From DATKKK01 sp964354625 (GTDB lineage: Archaea > Thermoproteota > Bathyarchaeia > Bathyarchaeales > Bathycorpusculaceae): a stretch of DNA of 19,993 nucleotides. The stretch lies in contig CAYHAK010000032.1 in the NCBI GenBank assembly GCA_964354625.1, positions 1 to 19,993 on the forward strand. Reading direction: 5' to 3'. The position numbers and the translations under genes were made by a program. Below are positions 8,160 through 15,412 of the stretch, one piece after another. The number at the start of each line of letters is the position of its first letter. Position 1 is the first letter of the stretch. The notes under the pieces are model-generated. The model was not told the origin of the DNA and ran no database searches. It was given only the letters and a program-made list of their open reading frames with translations.

Positions 8160-8234
8160 TGATGAAGATGAACGCTTTGGCCGATCTGAGCGAGATCGGA
8201 AAGCTAAGACTTAACTAACAAAGGAGGCTTATGA

Positions 8235-8378
8235 ATGGGATTGAGCGAGACAGTAAGCATCCTTGGGGACGTGGCAGAGATCACGGTGACGATCCTGCTG
8301 GCCTACGTGGTGTACAAGATTGCGGCTCTCGTTGACACCATTAACCACAGGATTAAGGAAGAAAGAAAGCCGCAATAG
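8235..8378 (+). CDS. 47-residue single-helix membrane protein
   Basis: The ATG at 8235 is preceded by an ideal AAGGAGG at 8221-8227 with seven bases of spacing. The product has a short N-terminus (MGLSETVSILGDVAE), one membrane helix of about 20 residues (ITVTILLAYVVYKIAALV), and a charged tail ending KEERKPQ. It starts 17 bases after the pseudogene stop and ends 12 bases before the zinc-ribbon gene, so all three look like one transcription unit. A tiny membrane partner beside a secreted beta-propeller protein suggests an anchor or assembly factor, which is inference. An overlapping ATG at 8231 in another frame gives a less protein-like product and was not chosen. Confidence 0.7.
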   Translation: MGLSETVSILGDVAEITVTILLAYVVYKIAALVDTINHRIKEERKPQ

Positions 8379-8390
8379 GAGGAGGGGAAG

Positions 8391-8612
8391 ATGTCCGAAA
8401 CTCTAGAATGCCACGAGCAAGAGAGGAAGCTTAGAAGAGAGACAGGTGAAGTCATAGAAGCTCATCACAGAATGCCTGACGGAAAACTAATCGCCACCGT
8501 ACAGATATGCTACCACTGCAATCGCCAATTCGCGAACAACCGAAAACGACGACACTGCCCATCATGCCACCACCTTCTGAGAACCAAAGCCATGATCCTC
8601 AAATACTCCTAG
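8391..8612 (+). CDS. Small zinc-ribbon protein
   Basis: The 73-residue product starts at an ATG preceded by AGGAGG at 8377-8382, eight bases away. Two knuckles are visible, CYHC at 40-43 and CPSC at 56-59. The twelve-residue spacing and the basic linker (NRKRRH) are typical of a zinc ribbon that touches nucleic acid or another protein. The N-terminal part is charged and has no known motif. It is the last gene of the unit shared with the 47-residue membrane protein and is followed directly by a T-rich terminator. The family is not recognised; the zinc-binding assignment is firm. Confidence 0.75.
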   Translation: MSETLECHEQERKLRRETGEVIEAHHRMPDGKLIATVQICYHCNRQFANNRKRRHCPSCHHLLRTKAMILKYS

Positions 8613-8628
8613 CTTTTTCTCTTTTTTT
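8613..8628 (+). terminator. T-rich terminator
   Basis: GCTTTTTCTCTTTTTTTC directly after the zinc-ribbon stop codon is a typical archaeal oligo-T terminator for the plus-strand unit. A further T5 lies at 8636-8640. Confidence 0.65.
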
Positions 8629-8650
8629 CACTGACTTTTTCCGGCAATCC

Positions 8651-9844
8651 TTAGCCAATCGTCAGTGAATGAATGTCTCTCGGATAATACGTTAGTATTT
8701 CCGCACCATCACTCGTTGTCAAGACTGTGTCTGAATGGCGAAAACCCGCGAACCCATTCTCGTAGATTCCTGGTTCGCAGCTTAGAATCATCCCGGCTTT
8801 CAGGGGTTCATTGTTGCCAATGTCCAGCCACGGTGGCTCATGACCTTCAAGGCCCAAGCCGTGGCCCGCATGATGCTTCACGAGACTGATTAGGCCAGCC
8901 TTCTTAAAGGCCAAGATCGTAGCCTTGTCAACGTCGCTGCACTTTGCACCTGGCTTGAAGGCTTCAAAGGCAATCTCTTGTGTCCTAGTCATCGCATTGA
9001 AGTAGCGCACCTGTTTCGCTGTCGGCTTTCCAACGATCATTGTTCGTTCCAGTTCGCACATGTAGCCACCTATATCGACACCGACTTCGCCGATCACGAC
9101 ATCGCCTTTTCTGATTGCACGTTTTGAGGCCATCGAGTGTGGGATGGCGCTCATTTCGCCTATTTGTCCTCTATAGCAGAGGTTCACTGGGAGGATGTTG
9201 CGCTTGGGAACGTATTCAGGTCCGAGAGTCTTCTTCATTATCTCACACGTCTCGCGCGCAGCCGCCATTTCAACGTCAACATCCCACAAGCCCGCGGTCG
9301 TGTACTCCTGAAGCAAGGCCATGGCCAAGTTTGCCCACTTGCAGCTTTCCCGCATGAGTGCAATCTCCTCATCGGACTTCACGACGCGCATAGAAGGCAC
9401 CAAATCCGCCATGTCAACAAACCTGGCCTTAAGCCTCTTTGTAAGCGAGTCCCCAGTGTAGCCCCACATCGGAGCCGCCCCAGCCCTGTTGTCAATCCCT
9501 ATGCGCTTACCTGCAAGACCCATGCCCGAGAGAAACTCGGCGAAAAGCTCTATCGGATGCCTCTCCCCCGGATAGTCAACGTACGTCTTGACATCCTCGA
9601 TTAGTCTGGTTTCCAACGGTACGTGATCCTCCTCTAAGAGTGGGCCTAGAAAAGTGATCTTCCCATCCACGGGTATGATCAAAGCTGCGGGGCGTTCCGT
9701 GGAGATGAATGAGTAACCAGTCAAATAGAACATGCTTACACCATTCGTCAAATACAGAGCGTCAAGCCTTCTCTTCGCCAAAACTCGCCTAACATGCCTT
9801 ATGCGATTTTCGTATTCGCTTTTGCTTATCGACAATCTGACCAT
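8651..9844 (-). CDS. M24 (creatinase/prolidase-fold) protein with altered metal site
   Basis: The 397-residue product has a creatinase N-terminal domain (about 10-150) and a pita-bread M24 domain (about 155-390). Family landmarks are HHAGHGLGLEGHEPP at 324-338 and SCEPGIY at 355-361. Of the five metal ligands of dinuclear prolidases, D257 (VDIGG), H328 and E357 are present. The second Asp is replaced by Glu264 (CELERT) and the last Glu by Ser371 (FRHSDT). This pattern occurs in an M24 subgroup whose members may be single-metal or non-metal hydrolases, like creatinase, so a plain Xaa-Pro peptidase is not assured. The start is the ATG at 9844, preceded by GAAGGTG eight bases away; an upstream GTG at 9877 would add 11 residues. 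It appears monocistronic. Confidence 0.85.
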   Translation of the reverse strand: MVRLSISKSEYENRIRHVRRVLAKRRLDALYLTNGVSMFYLTGYSFISTERPAALIIPVDGKITFLGPLLEEDHVPLETRLIEDVKTYVDYPGERHPIELFAEFLSGMGLAGKRIGIDNRAGAAPMWGYTGDSLTKRLKARFVDMADLVPSMRVVKSDEEIALMRESCKWANLAMALLQEYTTAGLWDVDVEMAAARETCEIMKKTLGPEYVPKRNILPVNLCYRGQIGEMSAIPHSMASKRAIRKGDVVIGEVGVDIGGYMCELERTMIVGKPTAKQVRYFNAMTRTQEIAFEAFKPGAKCSDVDKATILAFKKAGLISLVKHHAGHGLGLEGHEPPWLDIGNNEPLKAGMILSCEPGIYENGFAGFRHSDTVLTTSDGAEILTYYPRDIHSLTIG

Positions 9845-9948
9845 TGCTATTACACCTTCAATGCTGGCTGTAGCCACATTCTATTAGAGGAGATAAATGA
9901 CTTTTCGCAAAATTCAACGAGCTGGGAAAACGAGCAAATCGTTCGTTG

Positions 9949-10758
9949 CTAGGGCGCTGTCGCAGGTTGAGAGGCAGTTTCAGGCTTGATTGCTTTGCGG
10001 GCATATGTGATGTATCCGGTGTGGCCCGTCATCAACGTGTGGGGCCGCGTCTTTCCTCTTTCGATCTGCATCCCGCGCATAATACACTCTACTGTGTCCA
10101 CGTCAACGAAGCCGTTCTCGTTCAACACTTCAACTGCTTTAACAACTTGATCTATGGTTGGGCTGAAAGAAACGACAGCACCGCAAGGTCTCAGCGCGTG
10201 GTAAGTGTGTGGGATGACGAGCCACGGTGTGGCCAAATCCAAGATCACCGCGTCCAGATCAACTTCGTCTATGCCTTCGGTTATGTCCTTGTTCTTGAAT
10301 GTCACACGTTCTGCGAGCTGAGCGCGCTTCAGGTTCTTTTCTGCTATGCCTAGGAATTCCGCCCTCACTTCGTAGCTGTAAACCATCCCATCTGGCTTCA
10401 CATAGTGGGCAATAGCCGTTGTCAGCGCTCCCGTGCCTGTTCCAGCCTCGGCCACGCGGCTTCCTGGGCCTATGTCGCTGAACAACACTATCAGCGCAAT
10501 GTCCTTCGGATAGTTGATCTGAGTTTGACGCGCGGATTTCATAACGTAGTCACGCAGCAAAGGTCTCAAGGCCACAAATTCGAAGCCTAGGCTGCTGACG
10601 ATTCGCGCCCCGTAGTCTTTGCCGATAAGGTCGTCGAATTTGACGTAGCCCTTGTGCGTGTGGAAGGTCTTGCCAGCTTCTGCTCTGACCATGTAGGTCT
10701 TCCGCTGCTTCAAGTAGAGAAGGAGGCTATCGCCGTCCGTGATTTTTCTGGTTGGCAA
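9949..10758 (-). CDS. trmI: tRNA (adenine-N1)-methyltransferase TrmI, archaeal type
   Basis: This 269-residue SAM-dependent enzyme methylates N1 of adenine in the T-loop of tRNA (A58, and A57 in some archaea) and normally acts as a tetramer. A small N-terminal beta domain (1-75) precedes the Rossmann domain. Motif I is EAGTGTG at 104-110, the ribose-binding acidic residue is Glu130 in YSYE, the catalytic-site motif is LDLATPW at 172-178, and the family C-terminal motif RPHTLMTGHTGYITYAR spans 238-254. The TTG start at 10758 has GGAAGAAGG just before it and lies 11 bases after the aldolase-Fae stop, so the two genes are co-transcribed. The short tail after residue 256 is a low-complexity extension. 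The pairing with a one-carbon enzyme has no obvious biochemical logic. Confidence 0.93.
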   Translation of the reverse strand: MPTRKITDGDSLLLYLKQRKTYMVRAEAGKTFHTHKGYVKFDDLIGKDYGARIVSSLGFEFVALRPLLRDYVMKSARQTQINYPKDIALIVLFSDIGPGSRVAEAGTGTGALTTAIAHYVKPDGMVYSYEVRAEFLGIAEKNLKRAQLAERVTFKNKDITEGIDEVDLDAVILDLATPWLVIPHTYHALRPCGAVVSFSPTIDQVVKAVEVLNENGFVDVDTVECIMRGMQIERGKTRPHTLMTGHTGYITYARKAIKPETASQPATAP

Positions 10759-10769
10759 GTCCTTCTTCC

Positions 10770-12260
10770 CTATGGAGTGTATTTGAACGGGTGCTTCGAC
10801 CGGTCCTTGTTTTCTATGAGCTCGTTGATGCTTGGTCTTCCTTCAATCGTCTTGCGTATGGCGTGGCGCATGGCCTTGTAGTTGTTGATGTAAACGCGCT
10901 GCCTGTCCACGGCCGTGGGATGAACAAAGACGTTGGCAAGGATCAACAGCTGATCCACAGCGTCCTTCGGCATAGTGCCATCTGCCACGCTGTCAACCAC
11001 CGCCTTCGCCACCGCAGTTTGAGCAGGACCATAAACCATGCTCGCCTGACGCATACTGGTTATCGTCACCGTCGGGATAATGAGGGTTGCAGGCTTGACA
11101 GCCAAATTCGGCTCCAGAATAGCCAGCAGAGGCTCGTGCCCAAGAGTCTGCACGACCTTGGCCTTTGCGAACGCCGCCGCCAAAGGCCCGTCTTTCTTGC
11201 CTATCAATAGGTCAATGTGAGCCACTTCGGCTCCCGACCCGGCCAAGGCTTCACCTACACGGAGATCAAAGCCTCTTATAGTTTCAGGCGTCACGTCAAT
11301 CGCCATAAACCGCTCTTCTATCGGCTTATCCCCGATTTCGAAGGTTATCGGTCTGAGTTGTATCTTTCCAAGTTTTTCTAAGTCTAGGCGAAGCTCCTCC
11401 CTCGCCTCGTAGGTCAGCTCGCCTCCTATGCTCAGCGGCTGGCGAGGTGGCCCCACCTTGATCTTCATCATGTTTAAAGCAGCTTTCGTGCCTACCGCTC
11501 CGCTTCCGGCGATAATCCTCGCTATTTTCTGCACCTTATACTGGAGCTCGCGTGCCTGCTGCAGTTCGCAGTTCTTAACGTGATTGTAGATTTGGACCCA
11601 GATGTCAGGGATTATGTTAGCGCTTGCGAGTATGGCACCTGAGCATCCCGCCGCCAGAGCTGCCACGACGACCTCGTCGTGTCCGCAGAGCACTTTGATC
11701 TTGTCTCTGACTTTCTCAAGCACCGCAAGGATAAAATTCAACTGGCCGCTACTGTCTTTCACGCCTACGATGTTCGGGATTTGCGCCAAGTCCTCAACCA
11801 TCTGCCAAGGCAGCGGTAGCCCAGTACACTGGGGAATGTTGTACAAGATTATCGGCAAATTCACTTCGCTTGCCACGGTGCTGTAGTGCTCATAAATTCC
11901 CCGGTCCGCTGGCTTAAGATAGTAAGGAGTGACTATCAACGCGGCAGTAGCACCGGCTTCCTTCGCAAACCTCGTAAGCTCCACCGTCTCCGCCGTCCCG
12001 CTTGCTCCTGTCCCTGCAATCACGGGCACTCGGCCACGGACCTCGTCAACAACAAACTTGATCACCCGCTTCTTCTCTTCCACGGTCAGGTTGACGAACT
12101 CGCCTGTCGTGCCACATGGGACAACCCCATGAACACCCAATTCGATGCAATGGTTAACCAGGACTCGTAGCCGTTCCCCGTCAACTGACTTGCCGTCATC
12201 TGTGAAGGGAGTAACCAGAGCAGGAAAGATTCCTTCAGGCTTATACACAGCACTTTTCAC
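10770..12260 (-). CDS. fae: DapA-family aldolase fused to formaldehyde-activating enzyme (Fae)
   Basis: The 496-residue product joins two enzymes. Residues about 8-300 are a class I aldolase of the DapA/N-acetylneuraminate lyase family, with GTTGE at 50-54, catalytic Tyr140 (YNIP) and Schiff-base Lys168 (GVKDSS). The Arg that binds the second carboxylate in true dihydrodipicolinate synthase (Arg138 in E. coli) is Cys145 here, so lysine biosynthesis is unlikely. Residues about 330-480 are Fae, which condenses formaldehyde with tetrahydromethanopterin; GEALAGSGAEVAHIDLLIG contains the key His348, and NLAVKPATL and GPAQTAVAKAV are also present. The domains are joined at about 300-325 with no stop. 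The aldolase may make or use formaldehyde, for example splitting 4-hydroxy-2-oxobutanoate, and hand it to Fae; this is inference. The real start may be the GTG at 12248, which has GGGGTGA eight bases upstream. Confidence 0.92.
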   Translation of the reverse strand: MKSAVYKPEGIFPALVTPFTDDGKSVDGERLRVLVNHCIELGVHGVVPCGTTGEFVNLTVEEKKRVIKFVVDEVRGRVPVIAGTGASGTAETVELTRFAKEAGATAALIVTPYYLKPADRGIYEHYSTVASEVNLPIILYNIPQCTGLPLPWQMVEDLAQIPNIVGVKDSSGQLNFILAVLEKVRDKIKVLCGHDEVVVAALAAGCSGAILASANIIPDIWVQIYNHVKNCELQQARELQYKVQKIARIIAGSGAVGTKAALNMMKIKVGPPRQPLSIGGELTYEAREELRLDLEKLGKIQLRPITFEIGDKPIEERFMAIDVTPETIRGFDLRVGEALAGSGAEVAHIDLLIGKKDGPLAAAFAKAKVVQTLGHEPLLAILEPNLAVKPATLIIPTVTITSMRQASMVYGPAQTAVAKAVVDSVADGTMPKDAVDQLLILANVFVHPTAVDRQRVYINNYKAMRHAIRKTIEGRPSINELIENKDRSKHPFKYTP

Positions 12261-12291
12261 CCCGTTAATTAACTAATCTTGCGAGTGATAT

Positions 12292-12300
12292 CATTTAAGC
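12292..12300 (-). promoter_or_regulatory. TATA-like box of the aldolase-Fae/trmI operon
   Basis: On the minus strand GCTTAAATGAT lies about 35 bases before the GTG at 12260. This predicts a transcript start near 12268 and a leader of about 20 bases before the alternative start at 12248. Confidence 0.4.
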
Positions 12301-12471
12301 TTTCAAGTGTAGACCGAACAGATCAGACGTACGAAGGACACTGAGAATAGACTGGAATCCAACGCGCCGAGTTTTCTACGCGGAAGACGAGTCTAGCGTG
12401 ACTAGGTCTCAAGCTTTCTTCTTGCCCGTTGTGTCATATGCAGTCGGGACTAGTGCTAACTCAGTCGAAAA

Positions 12472-12480
12472 TGCTTAAAT
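12472..12480 (+). promoter_or_regulatory. BRE/TATA promoter of the 427-residue gene
   Basis: CGAAAATGCTTAAAT combines a purine-rich BRE with a TATA box. A transcript from near 12504 would carry the GAGGCGAG Shine-Dalgarno site before the TTG at 12524. The 263-base divergent gap therefore holds two promoters. Confidence 0.45.
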
Positions 12481-12523
12481 TCCATGTGGCTGGATAGACT
12501 AACGCGTTTAGAGGCGAGATTGA

Positions 12524-13807
12524 TTGACTGTCGATAGGATGAGGCTAAAGATAGAAGAAGAGAGGTTGGGGGAAATCAACGAGTTTCTGTTGAAGAAGGA
12601 TAATCCTCTCATAGGCAGTCTGCTTGAGATACTTGATAATTATGGTGGCGCCCAACAGATTAACCGGAAGGCGGAGGAGGCCCGAAAGCTTGAAAGCCTT
12701 GTCGGCAGACTCGAGAAGAAGAAGTCGCCTTTCGTGCAGGACCTCAAGTGGCTGACGAAACAACGCGACCGAAAGGCTTTCATCAGCATAGCCGACTACC
12801 GCAAGAGGATTCTGGGGAAAGAAGCTGCTACTATTAGGTTTGATGAATCATTTGCCGTGACACTGGAGATCAGTGCCTTCAACTTCTTTCCATGGCTTAT
12901 TGAAGAGGCGAAGCATGCTATCGCAAGGCAGGAGCTCATGCCTAGTCGCTACATCCGTGTCCGATCCATGAAAGAGCAGGTTGAAGATGATGACGTTCTT
13001 GCGTTCGCGGCAGGCATGCAGATTATCGGGGCGTCCTACGTGCAGACGCTGGACACGAAGGGAACCCTTCCCGGTCCTGACGGAAAACCGGTCAACGTTC
13101 ATCTTGGAGGGCCTGATACTATCACAGGGTATTTCGGAGGCGTGGGGGCGCCGAACGAGTATTCGCTGAAGTGGGTTGACGAGTTTCTGCATTACTACAC
13201 GGAGTACGGCCTCACTCAAGTCTTGAACACGAACCCTGGCACCGTGCTGTTGGGATACATGCTCCACAAGCTTGGCATTGACATTGAATTCAAGATCTCA
13301 GTCTTTATGGGCAACGACAATCCCTACTCGATTCTCTGGACACTGATGGCGGCGAAGCTGCTGAGTCGAGACGACGGGTCGACGCCTCTCATTGGTTTCA
13401 ACCTTTCGAATTCGGTGAACAATGAGACAATTGAGCTTGCTGCCTACACGCGGGCAGCCTTCAGCTTCGAGGACATCGTCCGTATTGAACACCACGTTAC
13501 TGAAGCTTACAAGAGCATCGTCCGTCAGCCCTACAACCGCACCAGCGAGCTTGTGGAGCTGGCAGGCCACGTGAGAAACATTAGCGCAAAACATGAGGGC
13601 GGGATACCAGAGACCGACAGGAACCGAGAGCATGCATCTGACATTCTTGACTACTTCGTTCCTAAGAGAGACATAGTCGGGAAGGGATTGATGCCGAAGC
13701 TGTTGGCCAACTATCTAGACAAACACGAAGCCGTGAATGCGACAGCCAAAGCACTGACACAGAAGGGCCTAACGTTCATAGCTGCGCAGAACTTACATAA
13801 ACGCTAG
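12524..13807 (+). CDS. Unrecognised 427-residue cytoplasmic protein
   Basis: No family could be assigned. The N-terminal 90 residues are charged and helical (RKAEEARKLESLVGRLEKKK). From about 100 onward the sequence is a regular mix of beta and alpha with no membrane segment, suggesting an enzyme, perhaps a barrel. Stretches that look conserved and catalytic are HLGGPDTITGYFGGVGAPNE at 193-212, NTNPGT at 235-240, HH at 323-324, and EHASDILDYFVPKRD at 369-383. The TTG start at 12524 has GAGGCGAG nine bases before it; the ATG at 12539 is an alternative with a poor site. It diverges from the aldolase-Fae operon across a shared promoter region and could serve the same pathway, but that is only context. 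It ends just before a convergent membrane-protein gene. Confidence 0.75.
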   Translation: MTVDRMRLKIEEERLGEINEFLLKKDNPLIGSLLEILDNYGGAQQINRKAEEARKLESLVGRLEKKKSPFVQDLKWLTKQRDRKAFISIADYRKRILGKEAATIRFDESFAVTLEISAFNFFPWLIEEAKHAIARQELMPSRYIRVRSMKEQVEDDDVLAFAAGMQIIGASYVQTLDTKGTLPGPDGKPVNVHLGGPDTITGYFGGVGAPNEYSLKWVDEFLHYYTEYGLTQVLNTNPGTVLLGYMLHKLGIDIEFKISVFMGNDNPYSILWTLMAAKLLSRDDGSTPLIGFNLSNSVNNETIELAAYTRAAFSFEDIVRIEHHVTEAYKSIVRQPYNRTSELVELAGHVRNISAKHEGGIPETDRNREHASDILDYFVPKRDIVGKGLMPKLLANYLDKHEAVNATAKALTQKGLTFIAAQNLHKR

Positions 13808-13836
13808 CCTTCCACTTGTTTGCCTTACTAGGCAGA

Positions 13837-13848
13837 TCGCGCGGGCGA
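13837..13848. repeat. GC tract between convergent genes
   Basis: TCGCGCGGGCGA is an imperfect palindrome that directly follows the TAG stop of the minus-strand gene at 13849. Confidence 0.55.
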
Positions 13849-14148
13849 CTATTTGACCGAACGGATGAATTGCTGGTACATGTACACGAAGTACGTTACA
13901 GCGAAGGTTGTTAGGCCGATCTCGAAAGCCAGAATGGTGGGGTTGTTTTCGACTGCGGTGAAGCGTCCGCGTTGAAGTATGTCGGCAAAGACTAGTGCTT
14001 GGAGGAATATGGCTCCGCCTAAGCAGCTCAAGCCAAGCGTGTGGAATAGCGTTTGCATGCGTCGGTCTTGCTTTGCGTTGGTGGCCTTCATCAACATCGC
14101 AAATAGCAGGAGTAGAGACGCCGACTTATACGTTATGAATCGGCACAC
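13849..14148 (-). CDS. Small membrane protein with three helices
   Basis: The 99-residue product has three hydrophobic segments: about 8-24 (KSASLLLLFAMLMKA), 34-56 (LFHTLGLSCLGGAIFLQALVF) and 72-92 (ILAFEIGLTTFAVTYFVYMY). A polar loop with RGRFTAVENNPT lies between the last two. It ends with a basic QQFIRSVK tail. No family is recognised. The GTG at 14148 lacks a strong ribosome site, so the start is uncertain. It lies just downstream of the DUF72 pair on the same strand, but a GC palindrome and the 67-base gap argue against a shared transcript. Its TAG stop is followed at once by a GC tract. Confidence 0.6.
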   Translation of the reverse strand: MCRFITYKSASLLLLFAMLMKATNAKQDRRMQTLFHTLGLSCLGGAIFLQALVFADILQRGRFTAVENNPTILAFEIGLTTFAVTYFVYMYQQFIRSVK

Positions 14149-14194
14149 AAGACAAGGCCTAACTATCCACTATCAGTATCAGTATTCATCAATT

Positions 14195-14208
14195 GCGCGT
14201 GCACGCGC
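14195..14208. repeat. Perfect 14-base GC palindrome after the DUF72 operon
   Basis: GCGCGTGCACGCGC is a perfect palindrome starting eight bases after the stop of the second DUF72 gene; the intervening bases, CGCGAAGG on the minus strand, are also GC-alternating. Confidence 0.65.
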
Positions 14209-14215
14209 CTTCGCG

Positions 14216-15412
14216 TCACGTGCCTGATGCATATGTTCTGAACTGCCATTCGTTTCTGTGTTCACGCATATCCTTCAGCACGCTTACGGCTTGCGTGTCT
14301 CCTATTGACAGGAAAAGCTTCGCTACGTGTTTGCAGAGCCTCTTGGCGCCCAGTCCTTTAGCCCAGTCCTCGCAGTCGTGCATAATGGTTCTCGTATCAG
14401 TGTCTATCGTTATGCGGTAGTTTCTGATTGTGGCTTCTATCCGTTGCGATTTTGCTGCCTCCAATTTCAGTTCACTGTCCGGAATCTCTACGGCTCGTTC
14501 TAGTCTCCCTTCGTCCATAAAGGCAGTCAGCAGGTTCTGAACGTCGGGTTCCGGCTGTTTGAAGAAGGCTTCAAGCTTTGAGTCCTTGTGCTTTGCAACG
14601 GTCTTGAAGTAGTCCTCCACCTTCTGTTGCGCTTGTGCCTGTTGAGGTGCCAGAGTGCCCAGCATTCGCGCCACTTGAAGGCAGTTCTCAACTGCGTAGC
14701 CGTGGAAATGATTGTTGAAGTAACCGTACACTGTCTTGACTTTTTCAGATGCTTCTTTGATTTTCGGAATCCAAGGCTCCAGCTCTTGGCGTGTGTAGCG
14801 GTAGTCAAACCAAGGGTTCGTGCCTCTTCCGTGCCACCTGAAATAGGCGAAACTGGTCGTGATGTGCGTTTCTGGTGGAAGGAGAGGCTCATCAACGATG
14901 GCGTAGGCCACTTTGTGTTTCTCGAGCAGGGGCCAAGTTTCGTGTCTCATCCACGACTGATTCCTGAACTCTATGGCGAACTTCACGTGCCTAGGCAGTA
15001 TCTTCAGGAATTCCTCAAGCTCTTTAGGTCTGTAATCATACCTTGGGGGAAGCTGGATTAGTAGGCATCCGAGTTTACCATTCAACGAGAGAGGCTCCAT
15101 AAGCTCCAGAAACTTCTGCAGGTCTTCCTCAACCCCTTTGGACAGGTCCAGCTCTTTTTCGTGGGTGATCAGCTTGGGAAGCTTCGCTGTGTATACGAAA
15201 CCTTCAGGCGAGTATCGTGCCCATCCCATGACAACTCCTTTCGCCGGGTATCGATAGAACGTAGAGTCGATTTCGACTGTCTTGAAAACCCTTGTGTAGG
15301 CCCTCAGTAGGCTTTTATCCTCCTTAGAATAGAGTGGCCCTACCCATTCTTTGTAGCTCCAGCCCGAAGTGCCTAGCATGACCTTGTCAGGAATCGAAGC
15401 CAAACATCTCAC
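14216..15412 (-). CDS. DUF72 (YecE-like) protein with SWIM-like zinc-finger tail
   Basis: The 398-residue product starts with a DUF72 TIM-barrel domain (about 10-250). Landmarks are GTSGWSYKEWVGPLY at 14-28, EIDSTFYRYP at 47-56, AIEFRNQSW at 146-154, and FRWHGRGT followed by YGYFNNHFHGYAVEN at 229-243. DUF72 proteins are widespread and have no settled function. The remaining 150 residues are unusual: a helical linker, then YRITIDTDTRTIMHDC, and KRLCKH at 358-363. This matches the SWIM finger (CxC...CxH) except that the first Cys is His, giving H345, C347, C360 and H362 as likely zinc ligands. SWIM domains bind DNA or proteins and occur in recombination factors. The GTG start overlaps the stop of the upstream DUF72 gene by four bases, so the pair is translationally coupled. 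Confidence 0.85.
   Translation of the reverse strand: MRCLASIPDKVMLGTSGWSYKEWVGPLYSKEDKSLLRAYTRVFKTVEIDSTFYRYPAKGVVMGWARYSPEGFVYTAKLPKLITHEKELDLSKGVEEDLQKFLELMEPLSLNGKLGCLLIQLPPRYDYRPKELEEFLKILPRHVKFAIEFRNQSWMRHETWPLLEKHKVAYAIVDEPLLPPETHITTSFAYFRWHGRGTNPWFDYRYTRQELEPWIPKIKEASEKVKTVYGYFNNHFHGYAVENCLQVARMLGTLAPQQAQAQQKVEDYFKTVAKHKDSKLEAFFKQPEPDVQNLLTAFMDEGRLERAVEIPDSELKLEAAKSQRIEATIRNYRITIDTDTRTIMHDCEDWAKGLGAKRLCKHVAKLFLSIGDTQAVSVLKDMREHRNEWQFRTYASGT

Larger units (their letters stand above)
7074..8218 (+). pseudogene. Broken secreted C-terminal beta-propeller protein (COG4880 type)
   Basis: Two frames together give most of the C-terminal half of a COG4880-like beta-propeller protein. The first piece runs from about 7093 to a premature TAG at 7434-7436 and reads TIVALNVQDD and LLNQFSM. 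The second starts in another frame near 7405 (GCFRVVTTSY) and continues through ITGYSDYLHIYDENH and GDRGTDSPVLDDHKAFLF to the TAA at 8216. At the frame change the usual few residues between QFSM and G-CFRV are missing, so a small deletion caused the frameshift. The N-terminal half and signal peptide are absent, and there is no start codon at the truncated edge. Near the C-terminus the expected strand between ALYI and MMKMN is replaced by ISARA, encoded by a GC tract. Intact relatives are extracellular and of unknown function. Confidence 0.8.

Noticed and set aside
9137..9604. 155-residue plus-strand frame within the M24 gene
   Set aside because: It is antisense to a clearly conserved enzyme and its composition is Arg/His/Leu-rich noise with no motif.
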